This document shows, piece by piece, positions 25,886-34,454 of a DNA stretch of 64,000 nucleotides. The stretch is taken from assembly GCF_004343195.1 (NCBI RefSeq), contig NZ_SMCR01000003.1, positions 372,001-436,000 of the forward strand, in the 5' to 3' direction. Both the position numbers and the translations under genes were made by a program. Positions within the stretch are counted from its first letter, which is position 1, and each line of letters begins with the position of its first letter. The notes beneath the pieces were generated by a model. That model worked only from the letters and a program-made list of their open reading frames with translations. It had not been told where the DNA came from and ran no database searches. This stretch comes from Biostraticola tofi. Lineage in GTDB: Bacteria; Pseudomonadota; Gammaproteobacteria; Enterobacterales; Enterobacteriaceae.

Positions 25886-27269
25886 TAAAATAGCTATTTC
25901 AGTTGATAATGTTAGCAAGTGCTACCAGATATATGCGAATCCGCGCGATAGACTGAAGCAGTTTTTTGTGCCGAAAGTACAAAATCTCTTCGGGCGGGAA
26001 AGAACTAGATATTATGATGAATTTTGGGCATTGAAGGATATCAATTTCGAAATTGAACGTGGTGAGGCTGCGGGCATTATTGGTCGTAATGGTTCCGGTA
26101 AAAGCACATTATTACAGATTATCACAGGCACGCTGACACCCACTACCGGAACAGTTAAAACCAATGGCAGAATCGCGGCATTGCTGGAGTTGGGATCAGG
26201 GTTTAACCCCGAATTTACCGGCCGTGAAAATATTTATCTTAATGGTTCGGTAATTGGGCTCTCTCGCAAAGAGATCGATAATAAATTCGATGCCATAGCT
26301 GGGTTTGCGGATATCGGCGTTCATCTCGATCAGCCTGTTAAGACATATTCAAGCGGTATGATGGTTCGTTTGGCTTTTGCGGTTCAGGTTCAGCTTGAGC
26401 CAGATATATTAATTGTTGATGAAGCCCTCGCTGTGGGTGACGCTTTATTTCAAAAGCGGTGCTTTCGGCAGATTGAAAAATTGACCAGCAATGGAGTTAC
26501 TCTCCTTTTCGTGTCGCATGATCAAGAGTCTGTGAGAACATTAACGAATAAATCGGTATTGCTCGATCGGGGTATCCAACGAAGAACAGGCTTATCTTCA
26601 GAAGTTTTGTTGGAATATCGCCGCTTGCTTCACGAAGAAGAGAACCAATATTATGCCAATTTAACTACCGATATTTCTGAAAGAGCTCAGCTAGAGCAGG
26701 AAACGGATGTGTCGGAAATAAACATCAAGCCAAGCGAAATCGAAAGCGATGGTTCGCCAGTAGTAGTATTAAGATCTGACAAGCTTTCATTTGGCGAAGG
26801 CGAGGCGGTAATCAATCAGGTTGAATTGTATAATGAAAGCGGAGATAGAGTTAATGTATTCAATCCTGGAGAAGTCATCACCATACGTATACACTTTCAA
26901 GTAAATCGCGATATAGATAAACTCAATGTAGGTTTGAGGATACGGAACAAAGAAGGGGTAAAGGTTTATTCTTGGGGAACTTTGAATCAGGATATGCAAA
27001 ATATCAGCTCTGGTACTGATAGTGAACTGTTCTGGAAGCGTAACTTCTCTGCTGGCGTTAAAGAATTTGTTGATCTGCGTTTTGAATGTACTTTAGGCAG
27101 CAATCTTTATGAAGTGCAAGCTTCTGTGTCTTATGAAGAAACACCCGATTACTTTTCACAGAAAATATTGCATTGGCGTGATGAAGCCGCTTTCTTTCAC
27201 GTGCATATATTGCGTGATAGTTACTTTTTTGGTGGCCTGACAGACCTGAAAATGAAAGCCATATGGTGA
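25875..27269 (+). CDS. wzt: Polysaccharide ABC transporter ATPase with C-terminal carbohydrate-binding domain (Wzt-like)
   Basis: 464 residues. N-terminal ATPase: Walker A GRNGSGKST (70-78), Q/E loop region ELGSGFNPEFTGRENIYLNG, signature YSSGMMVRLAFA, Walker B ILIVDEALAVGD and VSHD. A linker follows, then a C-terminal domain of about 180 residues (from about 280, starting near VVVLRSDKLSFGEGEAVINQV) of the beta-sandwich Wzt_C type, which in E. coli O8/O9a binds the modified non-reducing end of the finished glycan. This predicts that the exported polymer is completed and capped in the cytoplasm before transport. ATG at 25875 overlaps wzm. Confidence 0.9.
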   Translation: MCSDKIAISVDNVSKCYQIYANPRDRLKQFFVPKVQNLFGRERTRYYDEFWALKDINFEIERGEAAGIIGRNGSGKSTLLQIITGTLTPTTGTVKTNGRIAALLELGSGFNPEFTGRENIYLNGSVIGLSRKEIDNKFDAIAGFADIGVHLDQPVKTYSSGMMVRLAFAVQVQLEPDILIVDEALAVGDALFQKRCFRQIEKLTSNGVTLLFVSHDQESVRTLTNKSVLLDRGIQRRTGLSSEVLLEYRRLLHEEENQYYANLTTDISERAQLEQETDVSEINIKPSEIESDGSPVVVLRSDKLSFGEGEAVINQVELYNESGDRVNVFNPGEVITIRIHFQVNRDIDKLNVGLRIRNKEGVKVYSWGTLNQDMQNISSGTDSELFWKRNFSAGVKEFVDLRFECTLGSNLYEVQASVSYEETPDYFSQKILHWRDEAAFFHVHILRDSYFFGGLTDLKMKAIW

Positions 27270-27273
27270 AAAC

Positions 27274-29379
27274 ATGATTGATATTGATACGATTGATAAT
27301 CTGTATGGGGTTGGACACTATTTACTTATCAACTGTTCAGATAGCACTATACAATATCTAAATAGCCAAGGCTATCTTACCACATCATTACAAAGTGATG
27401 TGATTTTCGAAATCGATTGGGAAATAATAAAAAAATCGAATTTACCCTTTGATTTCATAGTGATAGATAATCTGGTTTTTAACGATCTGGATCAAATCGC
27501 TACGCTGTTTGATAACATCAAAAATATCTTCAGCGAACAGACGAGAATGGCTATTTTCTTTAATCATAATCAGGGTGCAGTATGTAAAACAGACGTCCTG
27601 GATCAGATGGTTACGGCTGGATTTCGCGAAGACATTTCATTCATTGCTGAACCAAAATATAGCCTCAATAACGATACAGGGTATTATGTTGCAATAACCT
27701 TAGAATATTATCCACTTGACACGACATTATATTTAACTGCAAATGAGTTGTATAAACAAACCGCCTTTTGTGAGAGCATTAAATATTTGCTTCGACAGAA
27801 TGAAAGAGTTGCGGTGGTTGGTCTTGATGAGGGCATTGCCGATTCGATCTTGAACCGACGCACTGCCATAAGAGAATGTCATTTATTTCCGCATCTATTG
27901 CAATTTTCAGACTTTTTAACCGATGATATATCTTTAAATGGACCATTGGATGATCAGCAAGTTCATTATCCTAAATTTGATTGTATAGTAATCTATTACA
28001 GTCATGATAATGATATTAGTGAGATCATGCTTAAAATCATAGATAATATGACTCCTGGTGGCCGCCTAATTATCTCTCGGCCTACTGCCATGAGCATTTC
28101 TATTGATCCAGCTTATTTTGATTTAGAAGCAGTTTTTGGATGCTGCAATCGGTTTTCTGAATGGACTTCACTGAATGTTGAAGAAATGTTGTTAGCAAAT
28201 TTAGTATCTTCAGATTATGACTTTATAACTAGTTGTTACATGAAAAATCCATTCATCGATTATGAAAATTTCAAATACAAAGAAATCAATTATCAGTATA
28301 GTTACCCCCCTGAGAACCTGCTTGCCTTTGAAAGAGACTATATTAATCCTTGGATTGTTAAAGCCATGGTAGAGTTTCCATTTCGTAATAAAATTTCATC
28401 TACTTTAGAAAAGTATGCTAAATATATCCTATCAAATTATGATGCTCTTTCCCCTGATTATGGTGCAGCACTGGCAATTATAGGCTACCAAAGAATCGGT
28501 AATTCGATACAAGAGAATGAAAGTGATATATTAAATATAATCATGCGTTACTGTTCAGGAATTGTTTCGTTACCGAATGCCAGTCCTCATCAAATTCGCT
28601 GGTTGATATCTCTTTATGTTCTTAGCGCGGAATTATATAAAAGTAGAGGTCAATTTGATTTGGCTATGGCTTTATATCTCAAAGCGATTGATGTAAAGTA
28701 CGAAACTTTTAGTTCAACTATAGGAACTAAGATTCTGCAGTCATATTATAACTTGGCGGTAATGTTTTACAGTAGAAAAGAATATTTAAAATCGGAAGAA
28801 TCAGCAGTCAAAGGAATACTAGAAGGGTATAAAATACTTTCAGTACCTGCCTTGGAGTTATATGGCGATATAAATAAACCCCTGCAGTTCACCTTGTATA
28901 TCTATCACGACATAGTAGACTGGTTGATAAAGCTAACTAACGCTAAAAACTTATTAAGTTGGAAAAGCGGTTTGCTGAAGTCCATAAACAGTAATTCATG
29001 GTCATCTGTGATAAGTGAGCGTTTAAAAATTATCAATAAAATGGATTCATTGGTCCGTGAAAAGGATAGCGCAATTAAAAGTCAAGCTGAAATCCTGGAT
29101 GACAGATTTGAGGCTATCAAAACCATGGATGCAATGATCAGTGAAAAAGATCAAGTTATCGAAGCCCAAGCCGATATGCTGCAAAAGCGATTTGACATTA
29201 TTAAGAATATGGACTTAATGATCAAAGAAAGAGATGAGGCAATAAAAGCCCAAGCCAATATTATCGATGAGCGCTGGCAGGCAATGAAAGCAATGGAGAA
29301 GATGATAGCGGAACGTGACAATAACATACGCAACTTGGAAAATATTATTAGTAACTCGGATATCAATAATAATCATTGA
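27274..29379 (+). CDS. Large methyltransferase-like/TPR/coiled-coil protein, candidate glycan chain terminator or ruler
   Basis: 701 residues, not recognised as a named protein. Residues about 1-150 and 180-290 look like two Rossmann-type, methyltransferase-like halves (FDFIVIDNLVFND; FDCIVIYYSHD followed by MTPGGRLIISRP), neither with a clean GxGxG SAM motif. Residues about 400-560 are helical, with TPR-like units (AELYKSRGQFDLAMALYLKAI; YYNLAVMFYSRKEYLKSEES). Residues 583-694 are four tandem 28-residue repeats, each four heptads (for example RFEAIKTMDAMISEKDQVIE), a strong coiled coil. Starting 4 nt after wzt, it occupies the place of a chain-termination enzyme such as WbdD, whose coiled coil sets O9a chain length. 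That role is inference. Confidence 0.7.
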   Translation: MIDIDTIDNLYGVGHYLLINCSDSTIQYLNSQGYLTTSLQSDVIFEIDWEIIKKSNLPFDFIVIDNLVFNDLDQIATLFDNIKNIFSEQTRMAIFFNHNQGAVCKTDVLDQMVTAGFREDISFIAEPKYSLNNDTGYYVAITLEYYPLDTTLYLTANELYKQTAFCESIKYLLRQNERVAVVGLDEGIADSILNRRTAIRECHLFPHLLQFSDFLTDDISLNGPLDDQQVHYPKFDCIVIYYSHDNDISEIMLKIIDNMTPGGRLIISRPTAMSISIDPAYFDLEAVFGCCNRFSEWTSLNVEEMLLANLVSSDYDFITSCYMKNPFIDYENFKYKEINYQYSYPPENLLAFERDYINPWIVKAMVEFPFRNKISSTLEKYAKYILSNYDALSPDYGAALAIIGYQRIGNSIQENESDILNIIMRYCSGIVSLPNASPHQIRWLISLYVLSAELYKSRGQFDLAMALYLKAIDVKYETFSSTIGTKILQSYYNLAVMFYSRKEYLKSEESAVKGILEGYKILSVPALELYGDINKPLQFTLYIYHDIVDWLIKLTNAKNLLSWKSGLLKSINSNSWSSVISERLKIINKMDSLVREKDSAIKSQAEILDDRFEAIKTMDAMISEKDQVIEAQADMLQKRFDIIKNMDLMIKERDEAIKAQANIIDERWQAMKAMEKMIAERDNNIRNLENIISNSDINNNH
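29020..29355 (+). repeat. Four in-frame 84-bp repeats encoding a 28-residue coiled-coil unit
   Basis: Units begin at 29020, 29104, 29188 and 29272, each starting with an arginine codon. Protein units share the pattern R-x3-I/M-K-x-M-(D/E)-x-(M/L)-(I/V)-x-E-(K/R)-D-x2-I-(K/E/R). They are diverged at DNA level, so the expansion is not recent. Confidence 0.88.
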
Positions 29380-29482
29380 AAGGGCAACTAAAATTTTACG
29401 ACCCATCATTTGATTATGTCGTTTCGCTATCCGCTGATTCTAGTTGTTACAATGACAAAATTACGCATGTATTAGGTAAATT

Positions 29483-30673
29483 ATGGCTATAATTTCATGG
29501 TTTATACCAAGTTTGATCAAAGGCTCTGGTGGACATCGTACGATGCTACAGCATGCCGAATATCTTGAAAGCAAAGGGCATGTTTGCCATATTTATCTTG
29601 AAGACGAAACGGGCATTGGCCAGGCTGCAGATAAGATAAAATCTCTTTTTAGTTTAAGGTTTAACAACGTTTTTTATGGGTGGAATAGCGCAACACCTTC
29701 AGATATATGCATCGCGACTATTTGGTATTCTGCAGCTTTTGTAGCAGCTCTCCCTTTTGATTGTAAAAGAATCTATTTTGTCCAAGATTTTGAAGCATGG
29801 TTCAATCCCATGGGCGATGCTTATTTGATGGCTGAGAACTCCTACCAATACAATCTTACCCCCATAACCATTGGCCGCTGGTTACGACATGAACTTAAAC
29901 ATCGCTTTAACGTGTATGGATATCATTTCGAATTCGGGGCTAATTTAAGTATTTACCATCCTGTAGGAAACATAAAAAAAGAAAAGGCGATCTGCTTTAT
30001 TCACCAACCCGATAAACCTCGCAGGTGTTCAAGACTTGGTTTAGAGGCATTGGGCATTGTTAAGCATAGATATCCTGATGTGAATATATATCTTTATGGG
30101 TCTGATGGTAAAAGCGATGCCTGGTTCGAACATACAAACTTGGGACTTATAAATCTTGAACAATGCAATGAACTCTATAATAGATGTAGAGTAGGTTTAT
30201 GTATCAGTTCTTCAAATCCTTCCCGTATTCCATTTGAGATGATGGCAGCGGGCTTACCCGTTGTAGAAATATGGCGAGAAAACAACCTTTATGACTTTCC
30301 TCCTGAAGCGGTATTGCTGGCAAACCAAACGCCGGAAAGTCTCGCTGAAGCAATGATTAAAGTATTAGCTGACGAAGACCTGAATGATAAAATGTCCAAC
30401 TTTGGTGCTGCGTACATGTTGGATAGGGATTTAGCGATAGAGACGCAGCAATTTTACGATTCTATTAATAAGATCATATCGGGTGAGTCAACTCCAACCC
30501 ATGATATATCCAGAATGTATAATATTCGACCAATAAAAGTTCCAGCGACACGACATGATGGTATGGCGGCATTCAATAGGGTTAAGCCCTCTTTGTTGCG
30601 TCGGGTAGCAATGCTCCTTCCGCCTTCATTAAATGGACCATTACGAAAAATCTATCGCTTCATTAAGAAGTAA
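29483..30673 (+). CDS. Glycosyltransferase, WsaF/GT4-like
   Basis: 396 residues. N-terminal Rossmann half opens with SWFIPSLIKGSGGHRTMLQHAEYL, the nucleotide-sugar transferase glycine loop; RIYFVQDFEAWFNPMG is typical of WsaF-like rhamnosyltransferases. The C-terminal half carries the donor-binding region with SSSNPSRIPFEMMAAGLPVVE, giving the conserved glutamate and glycine of GT-B enzymes. Sugar and linkage cannot be read from sequence; rhamnose is a guess from the WsaF resemblance. It lies 103 bp after the repeat protein and 12 bp before the next gene. It is the only obvious glycosyltransferase here, so other enzymes must be encoded elsewhere or by the neighbouring multidomain proteins. 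Confidence 0.8.
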   Translation: MAIISWFIPSLIKGSGGHRTMLQHAEYLESKGHVCHIYLEDETGIGQAADKIKSLFSLRFNNVFYGWNSATPSDICIATIWYSAAFVAALPFDCKRIYFVQDFEAWFNPMGDAYLMAENSYQYNLTPITIGRWLRHELKHRFNVYGYHFEFGANLSIYHPVGNIKKEKAICFIHQPDKPRRCSRLGLEALGIVKHRYPDVNIYLYGSDGKSDAWFEHTNLGLINLEQCNELYNRCRVGLCISSSNPSRIPFEMMAAGLPVVEIWRENNLYDFPPEAVLLANQTPESLAEAMIKVLADEDLNDKMSNFGAAYMLDRDLAIETQQFYDSINKIISGESTPTHDISRMYNIRPIKVPATRHDGMAAFNRVKPSLLRRVAMLLPPSLNGPLRKIYRFIKK

Positions 30674-30685
30674 ACGGTACTGATA

Positions 30686-32707
30686 ATGTATAAACTTAAA
30701 ACTGTAGACGTATGGGACACACTTCTAAGAAGAAAATGTCATCCAGATTTCATAAAGCTTGCTACTGCGAGATATTTTTACTACAAATATTTCAAGTTAC
30801 ATAAAATTACGGACCAGCGTGAGTTATTCAGCTCGAGAGTGTCAATCGAACAGCAACTGGGTGCTCAACATGTGCTGGCTGGGTTTGATGATGAATACCT
30901 ATTTGAGAATGTATTATTCCAATGGGTAGAAAAATATTTACCTGGCCATGCTCATGAGACCGTACAGCAAATCTCTCATGAGCTTTGTGAGTTTGAATTT
31001 TCGCTGGAAATGTCGCTGACCGATGCAGATGAAAATATAAAGGACGTTCTAGCTGCTTATCCTGCAAAAGCAACAATATTTTTGTCAGATTTTTATATGG
31101 GAAAAGAAAGATTAGCTAAATTGCTTGAAAAAAACGGGTTTTCATCAATTTTGCAAGGAGGTTATTCTTCTGCTGATATCAAATTGAATAAAAGATCTGG
31201 CAAGCTCTTCGAGTACATTCATGAGCAACTTGGAGTTGCTTATGAGGATTGGATTCATTTTGGTGATAATGAATGGTCTGACTGTATCAAACCTGCTGAA
31301 CTGGGTATCAAGTCTGTACGTTTTCTCCCTGAATATGGGCATAATAAAAGGCTGGAAACTGAGCATGTTTTTTCAGATTCTAATAAATTATTTGCCAAAA
31401 TATTGAGCGGTGCAGACCAGTCTTTAAAATCCGTCGGTTCTGATGACAAAATTTTCAGTCTAGGGGTGCGTTCTTCACCATTCATCGTAGGTTATAGCCT
31501 GTTTATCCTTGAAAAAGCTATAGAATCCGACTCGCGTAAAATATACTTTTTTACCCGTGAAGGAGAGTTTTTTTGTGAGGCTTTTTCAGCAATAATTGAC
31601 TCCTTAAAAAGTGAAATGCCTGATATTGAATTCCCCGAGTATCAAATTTTGGAAGTGAGTCGTATTGCGACATTTTGCGCGTCATTACAAGACGTTTCAA
31701 CCGATGAAATGATGAGGCTCTGGAATCTTTATAGCTCTCAGTCTTTGAATGCGCTGTTTAAAACGCTAGATGTAGAACAACATAAATATTCTGTATTTGC
31801 CAACAAGCATCACATTCCTCTCGAGGAAGTTATACGTTACCCATGGCAGGATAGCCGCATTATTTCTTTATTTGCCGATGAAGATTTCAAAAAATCTTTG
31901 TTAGAAGACATTGAGATAAAAAGAAGCCTGCTGTTGGGCTATTTTATGTCAAAAGGGCTCACAAACCAGCAGGAGAATATTTGTGTCGTTGACGTCGGTT
32001 GGCGTGGGACAATACAGGATAATATCGCATTAATATTACCCAAAGTGAATTTTACCGGCGTCTATCTTGGGTTGGCTAAGTACTTAAATCCACAGCCAGG
32101 CAACAGCAAAAAATATGCCTATGGCCCTGATCTCAATCTTTCAGACGAATTGCCTTTCTTCCTTGATTCTGTTGCTCCGATAGAAATGATAACAAATTCA
32201 CCTGCAGGCAGCGTAGTGGGCTATGAAATTGTCAATGGCTCTTACTGCGCTATACGTAAAATTGATGAAGCTGAAAATAAAGCGTGGTACGACTTTACCG
32301 CAAAACTACAGAAGGGTGTACTAGCGTCTCTGAATAGTTGGGCTGATTACCTTATCTCACACTCACTTACCAGTCACGATCTCAGACCTCTATCAATGAA
32401 GATCTGGGGCGATTTTATTCAGGGAAGCAGTCAAGAACTTAATTCTACCTTTGATTCATTGAACCATAATGAAACGTTCGGGCTGGGTGATTATGTCGCA
32501 AAAAGTCATACTCCTACCGTTTCTGATATTTTGAGTTCAACTTACAACTGGCGCAAACGCGCGCAATTGATTGATTTCATTGTGGCTAACCAATGGAGCG
32601 AGGGTATCAGGAAACGTAAGGAGCTTTCATTTGTTCGTAAGCACCTGTTAGCCTTTGTTATTGATTTAGCAATATTTTATAAACGCCGATTTCATCGACG
32701 TCGCTAA
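30686..32707 (+). CDS. HAD-domain polysaccharide-locus protein
   Basis: 673 residues. N-terminal HAD-like domain: motif I TVDVWDTLL (D8, D11), motif II FLSDFYM, lysine region IKLNKRSGKLF, and motif IV HFGDNEWSD. A second half (about 250-640) has KIYFFTREGEFFCEAF and NICVVDVGWRGTIQDNI, a combination seen in unnamed O-antigen/capsule-locus proteins annotated only as HAD hydrolases. The C-terminus is very basic (KRRFHRRR). It may act on a sugar phosphate or form part of the assembly machinery; no specific reaction can be assigned. Last gene of the island, followed by a terminator at 32958. Confidence 0.7.
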   Translation: MYKLKTVDVWDTLLRRKCHPDFIKLATARYFYYKYFKLHKITDQRELFSSRVSIEQQLGAQHVLAGFDDEYLFENVLFQWVEKYLPGHAHETVQQISHELCEFEFSLEMSLTDADENIKDVLAAYPAKATIFLSDFYMGKERLAKLLEKNGFSSILQGGYSSADIKLNKRSGKLFEYIHEQLGVAYEDWIHFGDNEWSDCIKPAELGIKSVRFLPEYGHNKRLETEHVFSDSNKLFAKILSGADQSLKSVGSDDKIFSLGVRSSPFIVGYSLFILEKAIESDSRKIYFFTREGEFFCEAFSAIIDSLKSEMPDIEFPEYQILEVSRIATFCASLQDVSTDEMMRLWNLYSSQSLNALFKTLDVEQHKYSVFANKHHIPLEEVIRYPWQDSRIISLFADEDFKKSLLEDIEIKRSLLLGYFMSKGLTNQQENICVVDVGWRGTIQDNIALILPKVNFTGVYLGLAKYLNPQPGNSKKYAYGPDLNLSDELPFFLDSVAPIEMITNSPAGSVVGYEIVNGSYCAIRKIDEAENKAWYDFTAKLQKGVLASLNSWADYLISHSLTSHDLRPLSMKIWGDFIQGSSQELNSTFDSLNHNETFGLGDYVAKSHTPTVSDILSSTYNWRKRAQLIDFIVANQWSEGIRKRKELSFVRKHLLAFVIDLAIFYKRRFHRRR

Positions 32708-33093
32708 TGATAAAAGCCAATCTCGCGCATAATTACACGTTATCAAGGATTGACCTGATGTCATCCCCTTTGTACATGTAACGAGGTATAGGCGGGGTTA
32801 TTGTTGCCAGTTACAGGACGAGTGATATAGACCTGCTGAATACGGCAATTATACGGTTATTGAGACGGTGCATCAGGGCCGGATATTTCTACCCGAGATG
32901 ATTCTGAGGCCGCCGTCAGCCAGCCCTTGTCCGACAGAATATGCGTAATCTATACCGGGAGCCCTTGCGGCTCCTTTTTTTTGCCTGTCGGGGGTAAATG
33001 TCTCTGTTTAAATTTCGAGCTCTGCTTATAATGATAACAACAAGTAATATCTTGTACCGGGTATGATTATTAACTTACAGTAATCGACCATAA
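32708..33093. other. Intergenic right edge of the island
   Basis: No gene seen. It contains one terminator (listed separately). Base composition shifts back towards the chromosomal average, marking the right end of the AT-rich island. The first 5' sequences of the decayed diguanylate cyclase begin at its end. Confidence 0.5.
32958..32982 (+). terminator. Rho-independent terminator of the polysaccharide island
   Basis: Stem GGAGCC / GGCTCC with loop CTTGC and eight T residues following. Lies 250 bp after the HAD-protein stop. Confidence 0.85.
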
Positions 33094-34118
33094 CTGCCGG
33101 GCTCCTCCGAAGCCTATCGCCTGCTGTCGCAAACCCGCCGTTTCAATTCGGTGGCGGTAGTTGAGGCTCGGGGAATCGTCAGGTCGACTTTTCCGCAGTC
33201 CTTCCCTGGGGTCGGCACACATCTGAACACTGAAGGCGCGATTACCGCGCTGAAATCGAGGCAGTTCTTGATCTCGGAACCCGTTGTTTCGGCGTCGGCA
33301 GTCTGTTGGCCGGTTATGCCCAAGTGCCGTCCTCACAGTGGAAGGTGGTGACGATAAGGATCACCTATAATACGCTGCTGTCGCTCAAGGGCCTGATGCT
33401 CAGCGTACTCTATAAAACGGCTCCTTTAACCCGGGTTACCCTGTTGTCGATCTGGCTGTTATGTCGCCTGATATCCAAGCCGTTATGGCATTTGGCACAG
33501 CGCGCCAACGACAGGGATCACCCGCTGGTATTTGAAAAAATCAAACGTATTTCCTCCTGGTACTTCGAAGCCGCACAGCTAAAAAAGGCCATGCCGGTAG
33601 GGATCAGCCTGTTGCATAAGAAGATTACCCATCTTAAATCCGAGGTACAGACCGACCCGATGACCGGCTTATATAACCGTTGTGGGCTGAAGCTGGCGGT
33701 AGCAGCGCTGCGTGAAGCCCAGCAGCCTTTTGCGATTATCGCCATGGATATCGATCATTTCATAAAGATTAATGATACCTGGGGTCATGATATGGGCGAT
33801 GAAGTTATCAAACGGCTAGGGCAACTGATCCAGTCCTGCTCTCGGGAAAGCGATATTAGCTGTCGGAGTGGGGGGGAAGAGTTTTTGCTGTTGCTGCCCG
33901 CGGCCGATCGCGTAGCCTTCCTCGCTATCGCCGAACGGCTTCGCACTCAGGCCGCGGCCGAACATGTCTCTGGCATCAAGGACATTACCCTGTCCTTGGG
34001 GATCGCATTTTATCACCCCAGGCAGGACAAGTCGGAGAACGTCTTCAAACTTGCTGACAAGGCGCTGTACCTGGCCAAGTATGGCGGGCGCAACCGCACC
34101 GTAATGCTGGAACAGTGA
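33094..34118 (+). pseudogene. Diguanylate cyclase, 5'-truncated and frameshifted
   Basis: The C-terminal GGDEF domain looks intact: TDPMTGLYNRCGL, AMDIDHFIKINDTWGHDMGDE and active-site SGGEEF, ending LADKALYLAKYGGRNR. Upstream, one frame encodes a typical periplasmic Cache-like sensor (RRFNSVAVVEARGIVRSTFP...SRQFLISEPVVSAS) while the continuation (LLAGYAQVPSSQW, then a transmembrane stretch) is in another frame. Restoring one G near 33297 would join them. No start is found upstream: the frame is closed at 33091 and the first transmembrane segment is missing. A shorter in-frame product from 33306 could still be made but would lack the sensor. Confidence 0.75.
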
Positions 34119-34136
34119 TTACCTCGGCCGCACTTA

Positions 34137-34316
34137 TCAGAATAATGAGAAGAGTAATACGACCGGCAGACTCATGGGCCAGGTCAGGCCGATTATTTTT
34201 GCCGTGAACAACTTTACTTTTATTGAGGGGTCATGGCTCAGCAGGTAGGTTACGATCGTGGCAACCACCAAACCAATGAGATAAATACGTTCAATCACTT
34301 CCCACGCTGACGACAT
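34137..34316 (-). CDS. GhoT/OrtT family membrane toxin
   Basis: A 59-residue gene. Two hydrophobic helices (IYLIGLVVATIVTYLLSHD; IIGLTWPMSLPVVLLFSLF). The C-terminus WPMSLPVVLLFSLF is nearly identical to the E. coli toxins GhoT and OrtT, which damage the inner membrane and lower ATP and proton-motive force; the central LSHD also matches. No GhoS-like antitoxin reading frame precedes it: only about 130 bp separate its start from the divergent GST gene. It therefore resembles the orphan toxin OrtT more than the GhoST pair. Family identification is firm; toxicity is inferred. Confidence 0.8.
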   Translation of the reverse strand: MSSAWEVIERIYLIGLVVATIVTYLLSHDPSIKVKLFTAKIIGLTWPMSLPVVLLFSLF

Positions 34317-34454
34317 CTTGCTTACATATTCCTTAACGGTGTTTAACAGCGCGGATTCTAGAGGTTCAACATGCTATATGCAATTATTTATCACTACATC
34401 TACAGCTGAATGACGTTATCAATACAATTGGGTCACTTTTGCGGGGCAATGATG

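Noticed and set aside
27274-29379. Calling the repeat protein WbdD
   Set aside because: WbdD has a methyltransferase plus kinase; no kinase motifs or canonical SAM motif I are visible, so only a functional analogy is proposed.
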